Assembly: GCA_937936805.1 (NCBI GenBank)
Contig: CALDDP010000067.1
Location: 1-39,498 of the forward strand
Direction: 5' to 3'
Source of the DNA: an uncultured Gammaproteobacteria bacterium
GTDB lineage: Bacteria > Pseudomonadota > Gammaproteobacteria > GCA-001735895
DNA: 39,498 nucleotides
This document shows, one piece after another, positions 9,665 to 17,059 of this stretch. Position numbers and translations under genes: made by a program. Every line of letters starts with the position of its first letter. Positions within the stretch are counted from its first letter, which is position 1. Under the pieces are notes generated by a model, which ran no database searches, was not told the origin of the DNA, and worked only from the letters and a program-made list of their open reading frames with translations.

Positions 9665-9852
9665 CTGGCCTCCCCGGAGGCGAATTTCAGAAAATCAACT
9701 TAACAAAATGCCTTACAAATCAATGAGATATAAATTTTAATGATTTTTTAATGTTTATTTTGGGTGATTTAACGCAATTCGGCAAGGTAATTAACGGGGG
9801 CTGACGAGAATGATCACCGTCGCAACAACAAACAGATAACGAGGCACCCACA
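9665..9852. other. AT-rich divergent intergenic region between the giant regulator and a small gene
   Basis: This gap separates two divergently transcribed genes and must hold the promoter of the giant regulator on the minus strand and probably one for the small plus-strand gene. It is markedly richer in A and T than its surroundings, particularly at 9690-9775, where runs of T and A dominate. I see no pair of hexamers close enough to consensus to name a promoter. The minus-strand Shine-Dalgarno of the giant gene lies at its left edge. SARP-type regulators often bind direct repeats near -35 boxes, but I could not define such repeats with confidence. Confidence 0.5.
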
Positions 9853-10059
9853 ATGAGAAGAGTCAGAAACCACAAGGTCAACACCGCTAACCCCGCCCTT
9901 ATGTTTGCTCAAGGCATTGAAAGCATCATCCGGGACCCGCTGGTCAGCCCGTCGCAAACCGACGACCTGGAAATGACCACATTGCGTCGCCGGGCGGGCA
10001 AGAAGGATTCAAGCGGCAACCTCTTCAATAGCTTGTTACGCCAGTTCGCCAATTTCTAA
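9853..10059 (+). CDS. Small hypothetical protein, 68 aa
   Basis: An ATG frame of 68 codons starts with MRRVRNHKVN and ends with LLRQFANF. It is basic at the N-terminus and contains a short acidic stretch (QTDDLEM) in the middle. There is no signal peptide, membrane segment or recognisable domain. A weak Shine-Dalgarno (gagg) lies about nine bases upstream of the ATG, and a strong hairpin terminator begins 13 bases after the stop, which together support a real, separately transcribed small gene. It is divergent from the giant regulator, so it may be a target of that protein, but this is inference from position only. No family recognised. Confidence 0.5.
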   Translation: MRRVRNHKVNTANPALMFAQGIESIIRDPLVSPSQTDDLEMTTLRRRAGKKDSSGNLFNSLLRQFANF

Positions 10060-10072
10060 CATTACCAACAGT

Positions 10073-10109
10073 GGGCGGAGGATACTTACCTGGAAGGTAT
10101 CCTCCGTCC
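10073..10109 (+). terminator. Rho-independent-type terminator after the small gene
   Basis: Positions 10073-10085 pair with 10097-10109, giving a 13-bp stem with one G-U pair and an 11-base loop. The core is GGAGGATAC pairing with GTATCCTCC. A short TTT follows a few bases after the stem, so the U-tract is weak. Its place just after the stop at 10059 fits termination of the small gene. Confidence 0.65.
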
Positions 10110-10187
10110 CTTTGCCAATCCGGTTTGCCAGGCTTTAACTGAAACATGTATCTTATGTCTCCTTGACGATTTTCCCGGGAGGCAGTC

Positions 10188-10301
10188 GTGGGCGTATTAT
10201 CCGAATTCGATCCTAAAGAAATAGTGGCGTACGAGCGCGCGCGAGAACTGCTGGATACTGCACGGGGTCCTGCACGGCTCTGGAGGTCTGGTAGCCATTG
10301 A
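10188..10301 (+). CDS. Possible short upstream ORF / leader peptide (37 aa) before the sensor kinase
   Basis: A GTG codon at 10188 is preceded by a very good Shine-Dalgarno (GGGAGG) at five bases' spacing and opens a 37-codon frame starting VGVLSEFDPKEIVAYERARE and ending in a TGA at 10299-10301. This stops only 16 bases before the ATG of the sensor kinase, which itself has no clear Shine-Dalgarno. The ORF may be a leader peptide that couples translation to the kinase gene, or the remains of an older gene start. The peptide resembles nothing I recognise. Confidence 0.35.
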   Translation: MGVLSEFDPKEIVAYERARELLDTARGPARLWRSGSH

Positions 10302-10317
10302 TTTCAACCCGGGCGCG

Positions 10318-12711
10318 ATGCTGAAACAAATGGCGAGACAACCCGGAATTTCCCGATTGCTGGCTGCTCTCGGAATGCTGGGCCTGCTTGCGGCGTCTGT
10401 CTGGTCGAGCCCCGGCTATTCGCAAACTGAAATGACCATCGGTGTGCTCGCGTTTCGTGGCAAGCAGGACGCACTCGAGCGCTGGGGACCAACCGCGCAG
10501 TATCTTTCGCAAAGCATCAGCGATCACAGTTTTAAAATTGTTCCGTTGACGCTCGAGGGCATGCTATCCCGGGTCGAGCAGGATCGGCTGGATTTTATTC
10601 TGACCAATACCGGTAACTATGTCGTGCTCGAGAATGCCTTCGGAATTTCGCGGCTCGCTACCCTGAAGGTTCGACAATTCGCGGCGGATTTCACCCAGTT
10701 TGGTGCGGTTATTATTACCCGGCGCGGCCATCCGGATCTGAATCAGCTTGAAGATATCGCCGGACATTCGCTGATGGCGGTCAGCGAAGAGGCATTTGGC
10801 GGGTTTCAGATGGCCTGGCGCGAATTGATCGACGTGGGCATTGATCCGTTCGAAGATTTGCAATCCCTGCAATTTGCGGGGTTTCCCCAGGATGATATTG
10901 TTCACGCCGTGATTGCGGGCGAGGTCGACGCCGGAACGGTACGCAGCGGTACCATCGAACGCATGGCCGCGGATGGTTTGATTGATATCGAGCAGATCCG
11001 CGTACTCGGCTCGAGAGACAGCAAATCCTTCCCTTTTTTGCATAGCACCCGACTCTATCCCGAATGGCCGTTTGCCAAGGCGCGTAAGACATCGCAGGAA
11101 CTGGCGCAACGAGTTGCGATCGCGTTACTGCAAATGAAGCCGGACAGTGAGGCTGCCACCCTGGCATTGTCTGCCGGCTGGACGATTGCGCTGGATTATG
11201 GCCCGGTGCACGAACTGTTCCAGGAGCTCGAGATAGGTCCATACGCCTATTTAAAGAAACCGGAACTGGCGCTGGTCTGGCGGGAATACAAGGGCTGGAT
11301 AATATTCAGCCTCGCGATGGTGCTGGTGCTGGTCACCTTGCTGGTGTTGATCGGGCGGGTGAATCGGCGTATTTCGCAATCTGAATTGAAGTACCGCGAA
11401 GAAGCCAACCAGCGCAAGCAGGCCCAGGAGCTGCTCGCATCGCACAAGGAGAATCTCGAGGTCCGCGTCGAGGAGCGCACCGCCGAACTGGCCGAGGTCA
11501 ATACCTCGCTGCGCCGCAGTGAGGCCGCGCTGCGTGCCATGCATGACATCACTACCGATGCGGACAGAGGATTCGACGACAAGCTCGAGAGCCTGTTAAG
11601 CGAAGGCTGTCGGTTCTTCGGTATGGAATTTGCGATGGTTACCGGTGCCACCGAGTCGGGCGAAGGCAGCATTTGCAGGGTCGGCAGCGACGCGGAGAGC
11701 AGTTGGCAGGAGCCGATGCGGATCTGCGAACGCCTGCGTGACGAAATAAAGACCCTGCAGCAACCCGTGGCGATTGCGGATTTCAGTGCTTATTCGTTTC
11801 AGGACGGTAGCCGGGATCTTTCAGGTTCAGCGATTGGCGCCGATTATCGGGTGAACGATGAAACTGCCGGCTTTATTCTGTATAGCAGTTCGAACGCGGT
11901 ACAAAGAGTTTTCTCGGACGTCGATATCGATATTTTACAGCTGATGGCGCAATGGCTGGGCGGCGAGCTGGAAAGATCCGAGATCAACCTGCGTGCGCAG
12001 GAACACCAGGCCCACCTGGCACATGTGTCGCGTCTCAATACGATGGGTGAGATGGCGACGGGGATTGCACACGAACTTAACCAGCCCCTGACCGCGATAC
12101 TCAATTACAGCAGTGGCAGCCTCAGGTTGTTGCAGAAAAATGGTGACGACGATACTGCTTTAAAGAATGCGATCGAAAATATCGGTAACGATGCCAGGCG
12201 AGCGGCGGGAATCATCAAGCGCCTGCGTGAATTTATCAAGCGCAGTGAGCACAGGCCCGAGCGTTTTCTGCTGCGCGACTGTATCGAGCCGGCGGTGGAA
12301 TTACTGCGCCCCAGGCTGGATCAGCATCAGATTGATGTCGATGTCAGCTACGCTGCCGATGTTTCCGATGTGCTTGCAGATCGAATCCAGATCGAACAGG
12401 TACTTGTCAACCTGTTGCTAAACTCTATCGATTCGTTGCAGCATTGCGCGCAGGCATCAGGAAAGATTATGGTCAGGGTCGATAGCGGCGATAAAGGGGA
12501 TATCTCCATCGGGGTCAGCGATACGGGTAAGGGTCTCGCTGCCGATGTGGTCGATCACCTGTTTGATCCATTTTTTACCACCAAAACCGAGGGCATGGGT
12601 ATGGGCCTTTCGATCAGCCGTTCGATTATTGAATCGCACGGCGGCACCATCGAATACCTGGTCAATGAATTTCAGCAACCCACGTTTCGTTTCACGCTGC
12701 CAACGACATGA
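10318..12711 (+). CDS. Sensor histidine kinase with periplasmic PhnD-type binding domain (TtrS-like)
   Basis: The 797-residue protein starts with a hydrophobic signal segment (about residues 10-35). A PhnD-like periplasmic substrate-binding domain follows at about 38-300, with IGVLAFRGK, RLDFILTNTGNYV and GEVDAGTVRSG. One transmembrane helix lies at about 327-348, then a coiled coil to about 405 and a GAF-like region at about 410-560. The kinase core follows, with phospho-acceptor H585 in GIAHELNQPL, the N-box at N702 (NLLLNSIDSL) and DTGKGL from D735. This order matches TtrS, the tetrathionate sensor, except for the GAF-like insert. The response regulator gene overlaps its end by four bases. 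The neighbouring DsrE-like, thioredoxin-like and MBL genes suggest a sulfur compound as signal, but the ligand cannot be read from sequence. M5 at 10330 is an alternative start. Confidence 0.88.
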   Translation: MLKQMARQPGISRLLAALGMLGLLAASVWSSPGYSQTEMTIGVLAFRGKQDALERWGPTAQYLSQSISDHSFKIVPLTLEGMLSRVEQDRLDFILTNTGNYVVLENAFGISRLATLKVRQFAADFTQFGAVIITRRGHPDLNQLEDIAGHSLMAVSEEAFGGFQMAWRELIDVGIDPFEDLQSLQFAGFPQDDIVHAVIAGEVDAGTVRSGTIERMAADGLIDIEQIRVLGSRDSKSFPFLHSTRLYPEWPFAKARKTSQELAQRVAIALLQMKPDSEAATLALSAGWTIALDYGPVHELFQELEIGPYAYLKKPELALVWREYKGWIIFSLAMVLVLVTLLVLIGRVNRRISQSELKYREEANQRKQAQELLASHKENLEVRVEERTAELAEVNTSLRRSEAALRAMHDITTDADRGFDDKLESLLSEGCRFFGMEFAMVTGATESGEGSICRVGSDAESSWQEPMRICERLRDEIKTLQQPVAIADFSAYSFQDGSRDLSGSAIGADYRVNDETAGFILYSSSNAVQRVFSDVDIDILQLMAQWLGGELERSEINLRAQEHQAHLAHVSRLNTMGEMATGIAHELNQPLTAILNYSSGSLRLLQKNGDDDTALKNAIENIGNDARRAAGIIKRLREFIKRSEHRPERFLLRDCIEPAVELLRPRLDQHQIDVDVSYAADVSDVLADRIQIEQVLVNLLLNSIDSLQHCAQASGKIMVRVDSGDKGDISIGVSDTGKGLAADVVDHLFDPFFTTKTEGMGMGLSISRSIIESHGGTIEYLVNEFQQPTFRFTLPTT

Positions 12712-13349
12712 GTGCTCAGGACCAGCCCGGCAGCAACCAGCAAATGGTCTACGTTGTCGACGACGATCTCTCGGCCCGAGAGTCATTGTGCTGGTTGCTC
12801 AATACGGAGGGTATTGCTACCCGGGCTTTCGCATCGGCGGAGGCATGTCTCGAACACTGGAGTAGTGACTGGAGTGGCTGTATCACGGTGGATGTTCGCA
12901 TGCCGGGTAAAAGCGGGCTGCAACTGCAGGAAGAATTGAATTCACGCCACAACCTGCTGCCGGTGATTGTCCTTACTGGTCATGCCGACGTACCGATTGC
13001 GATCCGGGCGATGAAACTGGGTGCTTATGATTTTCTCGAGAAGCCGTACTCCGACAGCGAACTGCTGACCTGCGTTAAGAATGCACTGGAACTGGGTCGA
13101 GAAATCGATCACGCCGAGCTGGAGAGGAACCGCGCCGAAATCGCGATTGCTAACCTGACCGATCGGGAGCGTGAAGTGATGTGCCTGGTGGTAGAAGGTA
13201 ACACCAACAAGGCTGTTGCCGCCCGGCTGGGGATTTCCGAGAAAACGGTTGAGGTCCATCGCTCGCGTGTCATGGAAAAGACAGCGGCCAGCTCGCTATC
13301 GGACCTGGTGCGTATCTGCCTGATGTTAAAAGAAAAATTATCGCTTTAA
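12708..13349 (+). CDS. FixJ/TtrR-family response regulator, LuxR-type DNA-binding
   Basis: The 213-residue protein is a two-domain regulator. The receiver domain (about residues 13-130) has the acidic pocket VVDDD (D18-D20), phospho-acceptor D62 in TVDVRMPGKSG, the switch threonine in LTGH (T90) and K112 in FLEKPY. A LuxR-type helix-turn-helix follows from about residue 147, with LTDREREVMCLVVEG and ISEKTVEVHRSRVMEK. The motif pattern is that of the FixJ/TtrR group. Its ATG overlaps the kinase stop (ATGA), so the pair is translationally coupled. Phosphorylation by the upstream kinase should control binding near target promoters; the dyad at 13358-13369 just downstream is one candidate site. 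Confidence 0.92.
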   Translation: MSAQDQPGSNQQMVYVVDDDLSARESLCWLLNTEGIATRAFASAEACLEHWSSDWSGCITVDVRMPGKSGLQLQEELNSRHNLLPVIVLTGHADVPIAIRAMKLGAYDFLEKPYSDSELLTCVKNALELGREIDHAELERNRAEIAIANLTDREREVMCLVVEGNTNKAVAARLGISEKTVEVHRSRVMEKTAASSLSDLVRICLMLKEKLSL

Positions 13350-13357
13350 AGGGAGTA

Positions 13358-13378
13358 AGGGAATTCCCTAATTATAAT
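13358..13378 (+). promoter_or_regulatory. Perfect 12-bp palindrome next to a TATAAT -10 box, upstream of the DsrE-like gene
   Basis: AGGGAATTCCCT at 13358-13369 is a perfect palindrome, and a consensus TATAAT lies at 13373-13378, about 58 bases before the ATG of the DsrE-like gene. No good -35 hexamer is found at 16-18 bases, so the promoter may need an activator. The dyad would then sit close to the -35 to -10 spacer, a position that fits a repressor or MerR-like site better than a classical activator. The site is seen; its function is inferred. Confidence 0.45.
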
Positions 13379-13435
13379 TTACGGGTGGCTGGCATAAGCT
13401 GGAGCGCGTCCGAATATTCTTACTGAGGAGGAATT

Positions 13436-13921
13436 ATGAAAACGATTACAAAACTGGTTATCGGCACCTTGCTGCTTTCGAGTTACTGGATGGCGGGAAG
13501 TGCAATCGCCGGTGAATACTATGGTAAGCAGAAAGTTGTTTATCACATCAACTACGATAACCCCAAGAAGCAGTCTGGCGCGTTGCGCAATATACAGAAT
13601 CACATCAATGCTGTCGGTGCTGAAAATCTCGACCTGAAGGTTGTGCTGCACGGTAACGGGCTGGCATTGTTGCTCGAGCCTGATTCGCTCGACAAGTTGA
13701 AGAAGTTCAAGCACGCCAATGCAGACGACAAGATGACCGCCAAGGTTACCGATCTCAAGGGGCAGGGCGTGTCATTTCATGTCTGTGCAAATACCGTACG
13801 GGGTCGCAAGGTAGACGTTGAATCCGATCTCTACGATGTGTCCAAGGAGGATATAGTGCCGAGTGGCGTTGCCGAAGTAGCGAAGCTCCAGCAAGAAGGG
13901 TATGCCTACATCAAACCTTGA
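13436..13921 (+). CDS. Exported DsrE-like family protein
   Basis: The 161-residue product has an N-terminal signal peptide (about residues 1-25, ending near SAIAGEYY). The mature part matches DsrE/DsrF-like folds: a first strand KVVYHINYD, a helix with RNIQNHINAVG, a strand LDLKVVLHGNGL and the segment GVSFHVCANT with conserved C117. DsrE-fold proteins carry or bind sulfur, and periplasmic versions often sit near sulfur-oxidation genes. An excellent Shine-Dalgarno (GAGGAGGA) lies a few bases upstream of the ATG. The gene follows the two-component pair by 86 bases and has its own candidate promoter and a strong hairpin after the stop. Catalytic sulfur transfer by the single cysteine is inferred from the family. 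Confidence 0.85.
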   Translation: MKTITKLVIGTLLLSSYWMAGSAIAGEYYGKQKVVYHINYDNPKKQSGALRNIQNHINAVGAENLDLKVVLHGNGLALLLEPDSLDKLKKFKHANADDKMTAKVTDLKGQGVSFHVCANTVRGRKVDVESDLYDVSKEDIVPSGVAEVAKLQQEGYAYIKP

Positions 13922-13951
13922 TCTATGGGTCTGGCGTCAGCGTTAATCCAC

Positions 13952-13983
13952 GCCGGCAAGCTGCTCCCGGGCAGCTTGCCGGC
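13952..13983 (+). terminator. Hairpin terminator after the DsrE-like gene
   Basis: Positions 13952-13964 (GCCGGCAAGCTGC) pair perfectly with 13971-13983 across a six-base loop. This is a 13-bp GC-rich stem starting 30 bases after the DsrE-like stop. The following bases are only moderately T-rich, so termination may be partial, allowing read-through into the next two genes. Confidence 0.7.
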
Positions 13984-14020
13984 CGCTATTTGTTGCTCGA
14001 AGAAGCTCCCTTTTCAGCCG

Positions 14021-14548
14021 ATGGCTGGAAATCCAACGTCTGCCGGCGCAGCAAGAAAACTGGTTTTCGCATTGCTGCTGGCGCTTGCGCCAGCGGCGCA
14101 GGTGATGGCCGCTTCCCCGCTATTTCAAAATCTTAAAACCGGTGTATTCGAAACCCTCGATGATCATGAAACTGACAAGCAGTGGATGGTGGTCATGATA
14201 TGGGCCCACGATTGCGAGATTTGCGAGCGTGAAGTCGGTGACTATCAACAGTTTCATTTAAGCCACAGTCAGGATGACGCCAGGGTAGTCGGCATCACCA
14301 TTGACGGAGAGAGCAGGAAGAACGCTGCGCTGGGTTTCGTGAATCGACACCAACTCGCGTTCGAGAACCTGCTGGGGGAGCCGGAAACGGTAATGTCCTA
14401 CTACCAGTTGATAAGCGGAAGTCGATGGATCGGAACGCCCAGCTTTCTGATTTTTGCGCCCGGCGGTGAATTGAAGGCAGCCCAGGCAGGCGGGGTGCCG
14501 GTCGAAATCGTCGAAAATTTTATTGCCGACAACAGCGCTAATCCCTAG
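14021..14548 (+). CDS. Exported thioredoxin-fold protein with CEIC motif
   Basis: Counting from the ATG at 14021, the 175-residue product has a signal peptide (KLVFALLLALAPAAQVMA, about residues 13-31). A thioredoxin-like domain follows with MIWAHDCEICEREV (C65/C68), VVGITIDGE and the cis-proline region IGTPSFLIF. This is the layout of TlpA/ResA-type periplasmic thiol-disulfide proteins. The frame stays open upstream to 13925, but that stretch crosses the strong hairpin at 13952-13983 and encodes no plausible domain, so the start at 14021 is preferred although its Shine-Dalgarno is weak. The 3' end overlaps the MBL gene's likely start region. The neighbours suggest a role in periplasmic sulfur or thiol handling; the substrate is unknown. 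Confidence 0.82.
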   Translation: MAGNPTSAGAARKLVFALLLALAPAAQVMAASPLFQNLKTGVFETLDDHETDKQWMVVMIWAHDCEICEREVGDYQQFHLSHSQDDARVVGITIDGESRKNAALGFVNRHQLAFENLLGEPETVMSYYQLISGSRWIGTPSFLIFAPGGELKAAQAGGVPVEIVENFIADNSANP

Positions 14549-15533
14549 CCGATACTTGCGCGCGTTGGTTTACAATCCGAAAATTCTCCTGTTAGTCGCT
14601 TGCGGTCTCTGGCTGAACACAATGGTTGCATGGGCCGCCGATTATTCGCCGGTACCGGTAGATATGACGCCGATCCAGGTGTCGCCGCACGCGTATTACG
14701 TGCGCGGTGCTACCGGCATCGCTACCGATAATTATGGATTCATATCAAACGCGGCCTTCGTCGTCACCGATGAGGGAGTAGTGGTTTTCGACACCCTGGG
14801 GACGCCCGCGCTCGGGGCGGGACTACTCGCAGCGATACACGGCGTGACCGATGCGCCGATCAAAACCATATACATCAGCCATTACCACGCTGACCATATG
14901 TACGGCGCCCAGGCTTTCTCTGCAAGCGGTGCGGAAATTGTGGCTTCAGATGGCGCGAAGCTCTACCTCGAGGGAGAAGTCGCCGGCCAGCGCCTGCGGG
15001 AGCGTCGCCTGAGCCTGAGTCCATGGGTCAACGACGATACGCACATCGTCGAACCTGATCGTTACCTGCAGGGCGAAGAGCGTTTTACTCTCGGTGGTGT
15101 CAGGTTGCGTGTGCTAAATATCGGTAGCGCACATTCCGAGGGGGACCTGGTTTTGTTTGTGGAAAACGATGCGGTGCTGTTTTCGGGCGATATCGTTTTT
15201 CAGGAGCGTATCCCGTTTCTCGGCTCATCGAGTTCCGCCGAGTGGCTCGAGGTATTGAACGAGATGGAGCAGATGGACGTGGTTGCCATCGTGCCCGGTC
15301 ACGGGGCCGCGGCCGAAAGCCCGCGTGAAGTCGTGTCGCTGACCAGGGAATACCTGTCCTTCGTGCGCGCGGCAATGCAGCAGGCGGTAGCGGAATGGAT
15401 ACCGTTTGATGAGGCCTACGAGGCCACCGACTGGGGTGATTTCATCGAGTATCCGGCCTTTCTCGAAACCAATCGACGCAACGCTTATGGCATCTATCTT
15501 TCGCTGGAACAGGAATCGCTTGAATCCCGCTAG
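14523..15533 (+). CDS. Exported metallo-beta-lactamase-fold hydrolase (SoxH-like)
   Basis: The product has a signal segment (LLLVACGLWLNTMVAWA) followed by an MBL domain. The zinc motif is HYHADH (H120, H122, D124, H125 counted from 14523). Further ligands are suggested by GSAHSEGD, LFSGDIVF and VPGHG. The family resembles the exported MBL proteins called SoxH or quinoprotein-relay zinc metallohydrolases, which often occur with sulfur-oxidation or PQQ-enzyme genes. There is no ATG before the signal segment. TTG codons at 14523, 14556 and 14565 are the only candidates, and the first ATG (14622) would remove most of the signal peptide. The start given overlaps the thioredoxin-like gene by 26 bases and is uncertain. 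The reaction is unknown. Confidence 0.85.
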   Translation: MPTTALIPSRYLRALVYNPKILLLVACGLWLNTMVAWAADYSPVPVDMTPIQVSPHAYYVRGATGIATDNYGFISNAAFVVTDEGVVVFDTLGTPALGAGLLAAIHGVTDAPIKTIYISHYHADHMYGAQAFSASGAEIVASDGAKLYLEGEVAGQRLRERRLSLSPWVNDDTHIVEPDRYLQGEERFTLGGVRLRVLNIGSAHSEGDLVLFVENDAVLFSGDIVFQERIPFLGSSSSAEWLEVLNEMEQMDVVAIVPGHGAAAESPREVVSLTREYLSFVRAAMQQAVAEWIPFDEAYEATDWGDFIEYPAFLETNRRNAYGIYLSLEQESLESR

Positions 15534-15565
15534 ATCGGGATATTCGTGTCATATTCCGGCCGGGT

Positions 15566-16174
15566 TCAGACCAGCATTTCCCATACCACGGGCAGGATCG
15601 AAGCGACCAGCAACAGCGCCATGGCGATATTAAACAGTTTCAGGTGGGCTGGATCCCTGAGGAATTTCTGTAGCCCGGCGCCAAACACCAGCCACACCCC
15701 GGCACAGGGAAAGGTGATGATCATGAATGTTATACAGATGATCGTGACCTGCACGAAAAAATTGTCGTCCAGCGTGGTGTAGGCCGCCAGCGCGCTGCTG
15801 CCCATGATCCAGGCCTTGGGGTTGATCCATTGAAACGCTGCCGACTGCCAGAAGTTGATCGGTTTCGATTGCGTCACTTCACTGACACCGCCACTTGAAT
15901 TGGCGATTTTCCAGGCGAGGTACAACAGGTAAACGATGCCGATTATCCTGATGATTTCGTGCAGCACCGGGTAGAGCTGGAACAGGGTGCCGAATCCCAG
16001 TCCGATCAGCGCCAGCATCACCGGAAAACCGATACAGATACCGAGCAGGTGCGGTATACCCCTGCGCACGCCGAAATTCAGCCCGGTCGTGGTCAGCATG
16101 ACATTGTTCGGACCCGGCGTAATCGCAGCGATTACACCGAATACGACAAACGAAACGAACAGTTCCGGTTCTAT
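15566..16174 (-). CDS. LysE/RhtB-family amino-acid exporter with non-canonical start
   Basis: The first ATG (16097-16099) gives 177 residues, but this removes the family's conserved N-terminus. The same frame upstream encodes ELFVSFVVFGVIAAITPGPN directly before MLTTTGLNFG, and TPGPN is a LysE/RhtB hallmark. Between an in-frame TGA at 16205-16207 and this segment there is no ATG, GTG or TTG. An AGGAG sequence (16181-16185) lies six bases before an ATA codon at 16172-16174, so I extend the gene to there; this yields 202 residues, the usual family length. Several hydrophobic helices and WINPKAWIMG support a polytopic inner-membrane exporter of amino acids or similar metabolites. Either ATA, CTC or CTG is used as a start, or the start codon has been lost and the gene is decaying. 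Confidence 0.75.
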   Translation of the reverse strand: MEPELFVSFVVFGVIAAITPGPNNVMLTTTGLNFGVRRGIPHLLGICIGFPVMLALIGLGFGTLFQLYPVLHEIIRIIGIVYLLYLAWKIANSSGGVSEVTQSKPINFWQSAAFQWINPKAWIMGSSALAAYTTLDDNFFVQVTIICITFMIITFPCAGVWLVFGAGLQKFLRDPAHLKLFNIAMALLLVASILPVVWEMLV

Positions 16175-16422
16175 GAGGGGCTCCTGGTCGGTCTTTTCTG
16201 AAGGTCATCCAGCGGCGTGGATCCTGGCGCTCGGCGTAAATGACACGCAGGCGTGAGTAAAACTCATCCAGGTCGATGTGGCAACTGCGAATGTGACGTG
16301 TCGAACTGCGTGCAGTTAAAGGCTTCGCCGGCATAATTCACCATTGTCTGCGCAAACGCAATTCGATTTTTCGATCAAAGGGGATAAACTTCGCGATACC
16401 CTGCTTGCGCCGGAGAAGCGCC

Positions 16423-16944
16423 GTGTCCGTCAGTCATGAAATACTCGATGTCGTTGATGAAAACGATAACGTGATCGCGCGAAAAACCCGTGGCGAGATT
16501 CACGCCGCGGGATTGATGCATCGTGCTGTCCACATCCTGGTTTTCAACAGCAAGGGTGAGCTGTTCCTGCAAAAGCGCTCCATGAGCAAGGATGAGCAGC
16601 CGGGAAAGTGGGACTCTTCGGCAGCGGGACACGTCGATAGCGGGGAAGCATACCTCGATTGCGCGCAGCGTGAAATTGCCGAAGAGCTGGGAATTGTCGC
16701 TGAGCAATCGATGCAGGAACTGTTTAAGCTGCCGGCTTCGATGCTTACCGGTAACGAACATTGCATGGTGTATCGCTATACGTTCGACGGGCCGTTGGTG
16801 CTGCAAGCCGAAGAGATTGACGACGGCCGCTGGGTGTCCCATGCAACGATGGACCGCATGGTTACCGAGGAGGATCCGTGCCTGACCGAATCCATCCGCC
16901 TGATCTGGCAGGAATATCGCCATTCGAGCCACGCGAATCGGTGA
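16423..16944 (+). CDS. Nudix hydrolase (YfcD/IDI-like)
   Basis: A perfect Nudix box GX5EX7REUXEEXGU is present: it begins GHVDSGE and ends REIAEELGI. The preceding EILDVVDENDNVIARKTRGE and LMHRAVHILVFN match the YfcD and isopentenyl-diphosphate-isomerase-like branch, whose members hydrolyse an unidentified nucleoside-diphosphate-linked substrate. The frame can be extended to a TTG at 16405, but the GTG at 16423 has a Shine-Dalgarno (GGAGA) six bases upstream and is preferred, giving 173 residues. No signal peptide; cytoplasmic. It stands alone between a minus-strand exporter and the SDR gene. The substrate cannot be assigned from sequence. Confidence 0.88.
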   Translation: MSVSHEILDVVDENDNVIARKTRGEIHAAGLMHRAVHILVFNSKGELFLQKRSMSKDEQPGKWDSSAAGHVDSGEAYLDCAQREIAEELGIVAEQSMQELFKLPASMLTGNEHCMVYRYTFDGPLVLQAEEIDDGRWVSHATMDRMVTEEDPCLTESIRLIWQEYRHSSHANR

Positions 16945-17059
16945 GGAGACTTGTCAGTCAGCCGCTTTTACCGTGCGACAGTGTGCCAGATTCCGCTATA
17001 CAAATCCCCCGCCCGGCGTTCTAATAAGGTCCTTTGAAACGAAGACCTGAGAGGGAACC

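Noticed and set aside
13925-14020. Longer N-terminus for the thioredoxin-like protein
   Set aside because: It would be translated across a perfect 13-bp terminator hairpin and puts 32 unlikely residues before a normal signal peptide.
15879-16334. Minus-strand ORF of 151 codons overlapping the LysE gene
   Set aside because: Its right part (about 52 residues, with IDLDEFYSRLRVIYAERQDP) lies in non-coding sequence and its left part is in another frame of the LysE gene. No family was recognised and no Shine-Dalgarno stands before its start. A frameshift joining it to the LysE frame would put a TGA in between, so it is not taken as a LysE extension.
16940-17059. Possible hairpin or promoter before the SDR gene
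   Set aside because: Only a five-base repeat (AGGTC and GACCT) surrounds the leader; no promoter hexamers were found.
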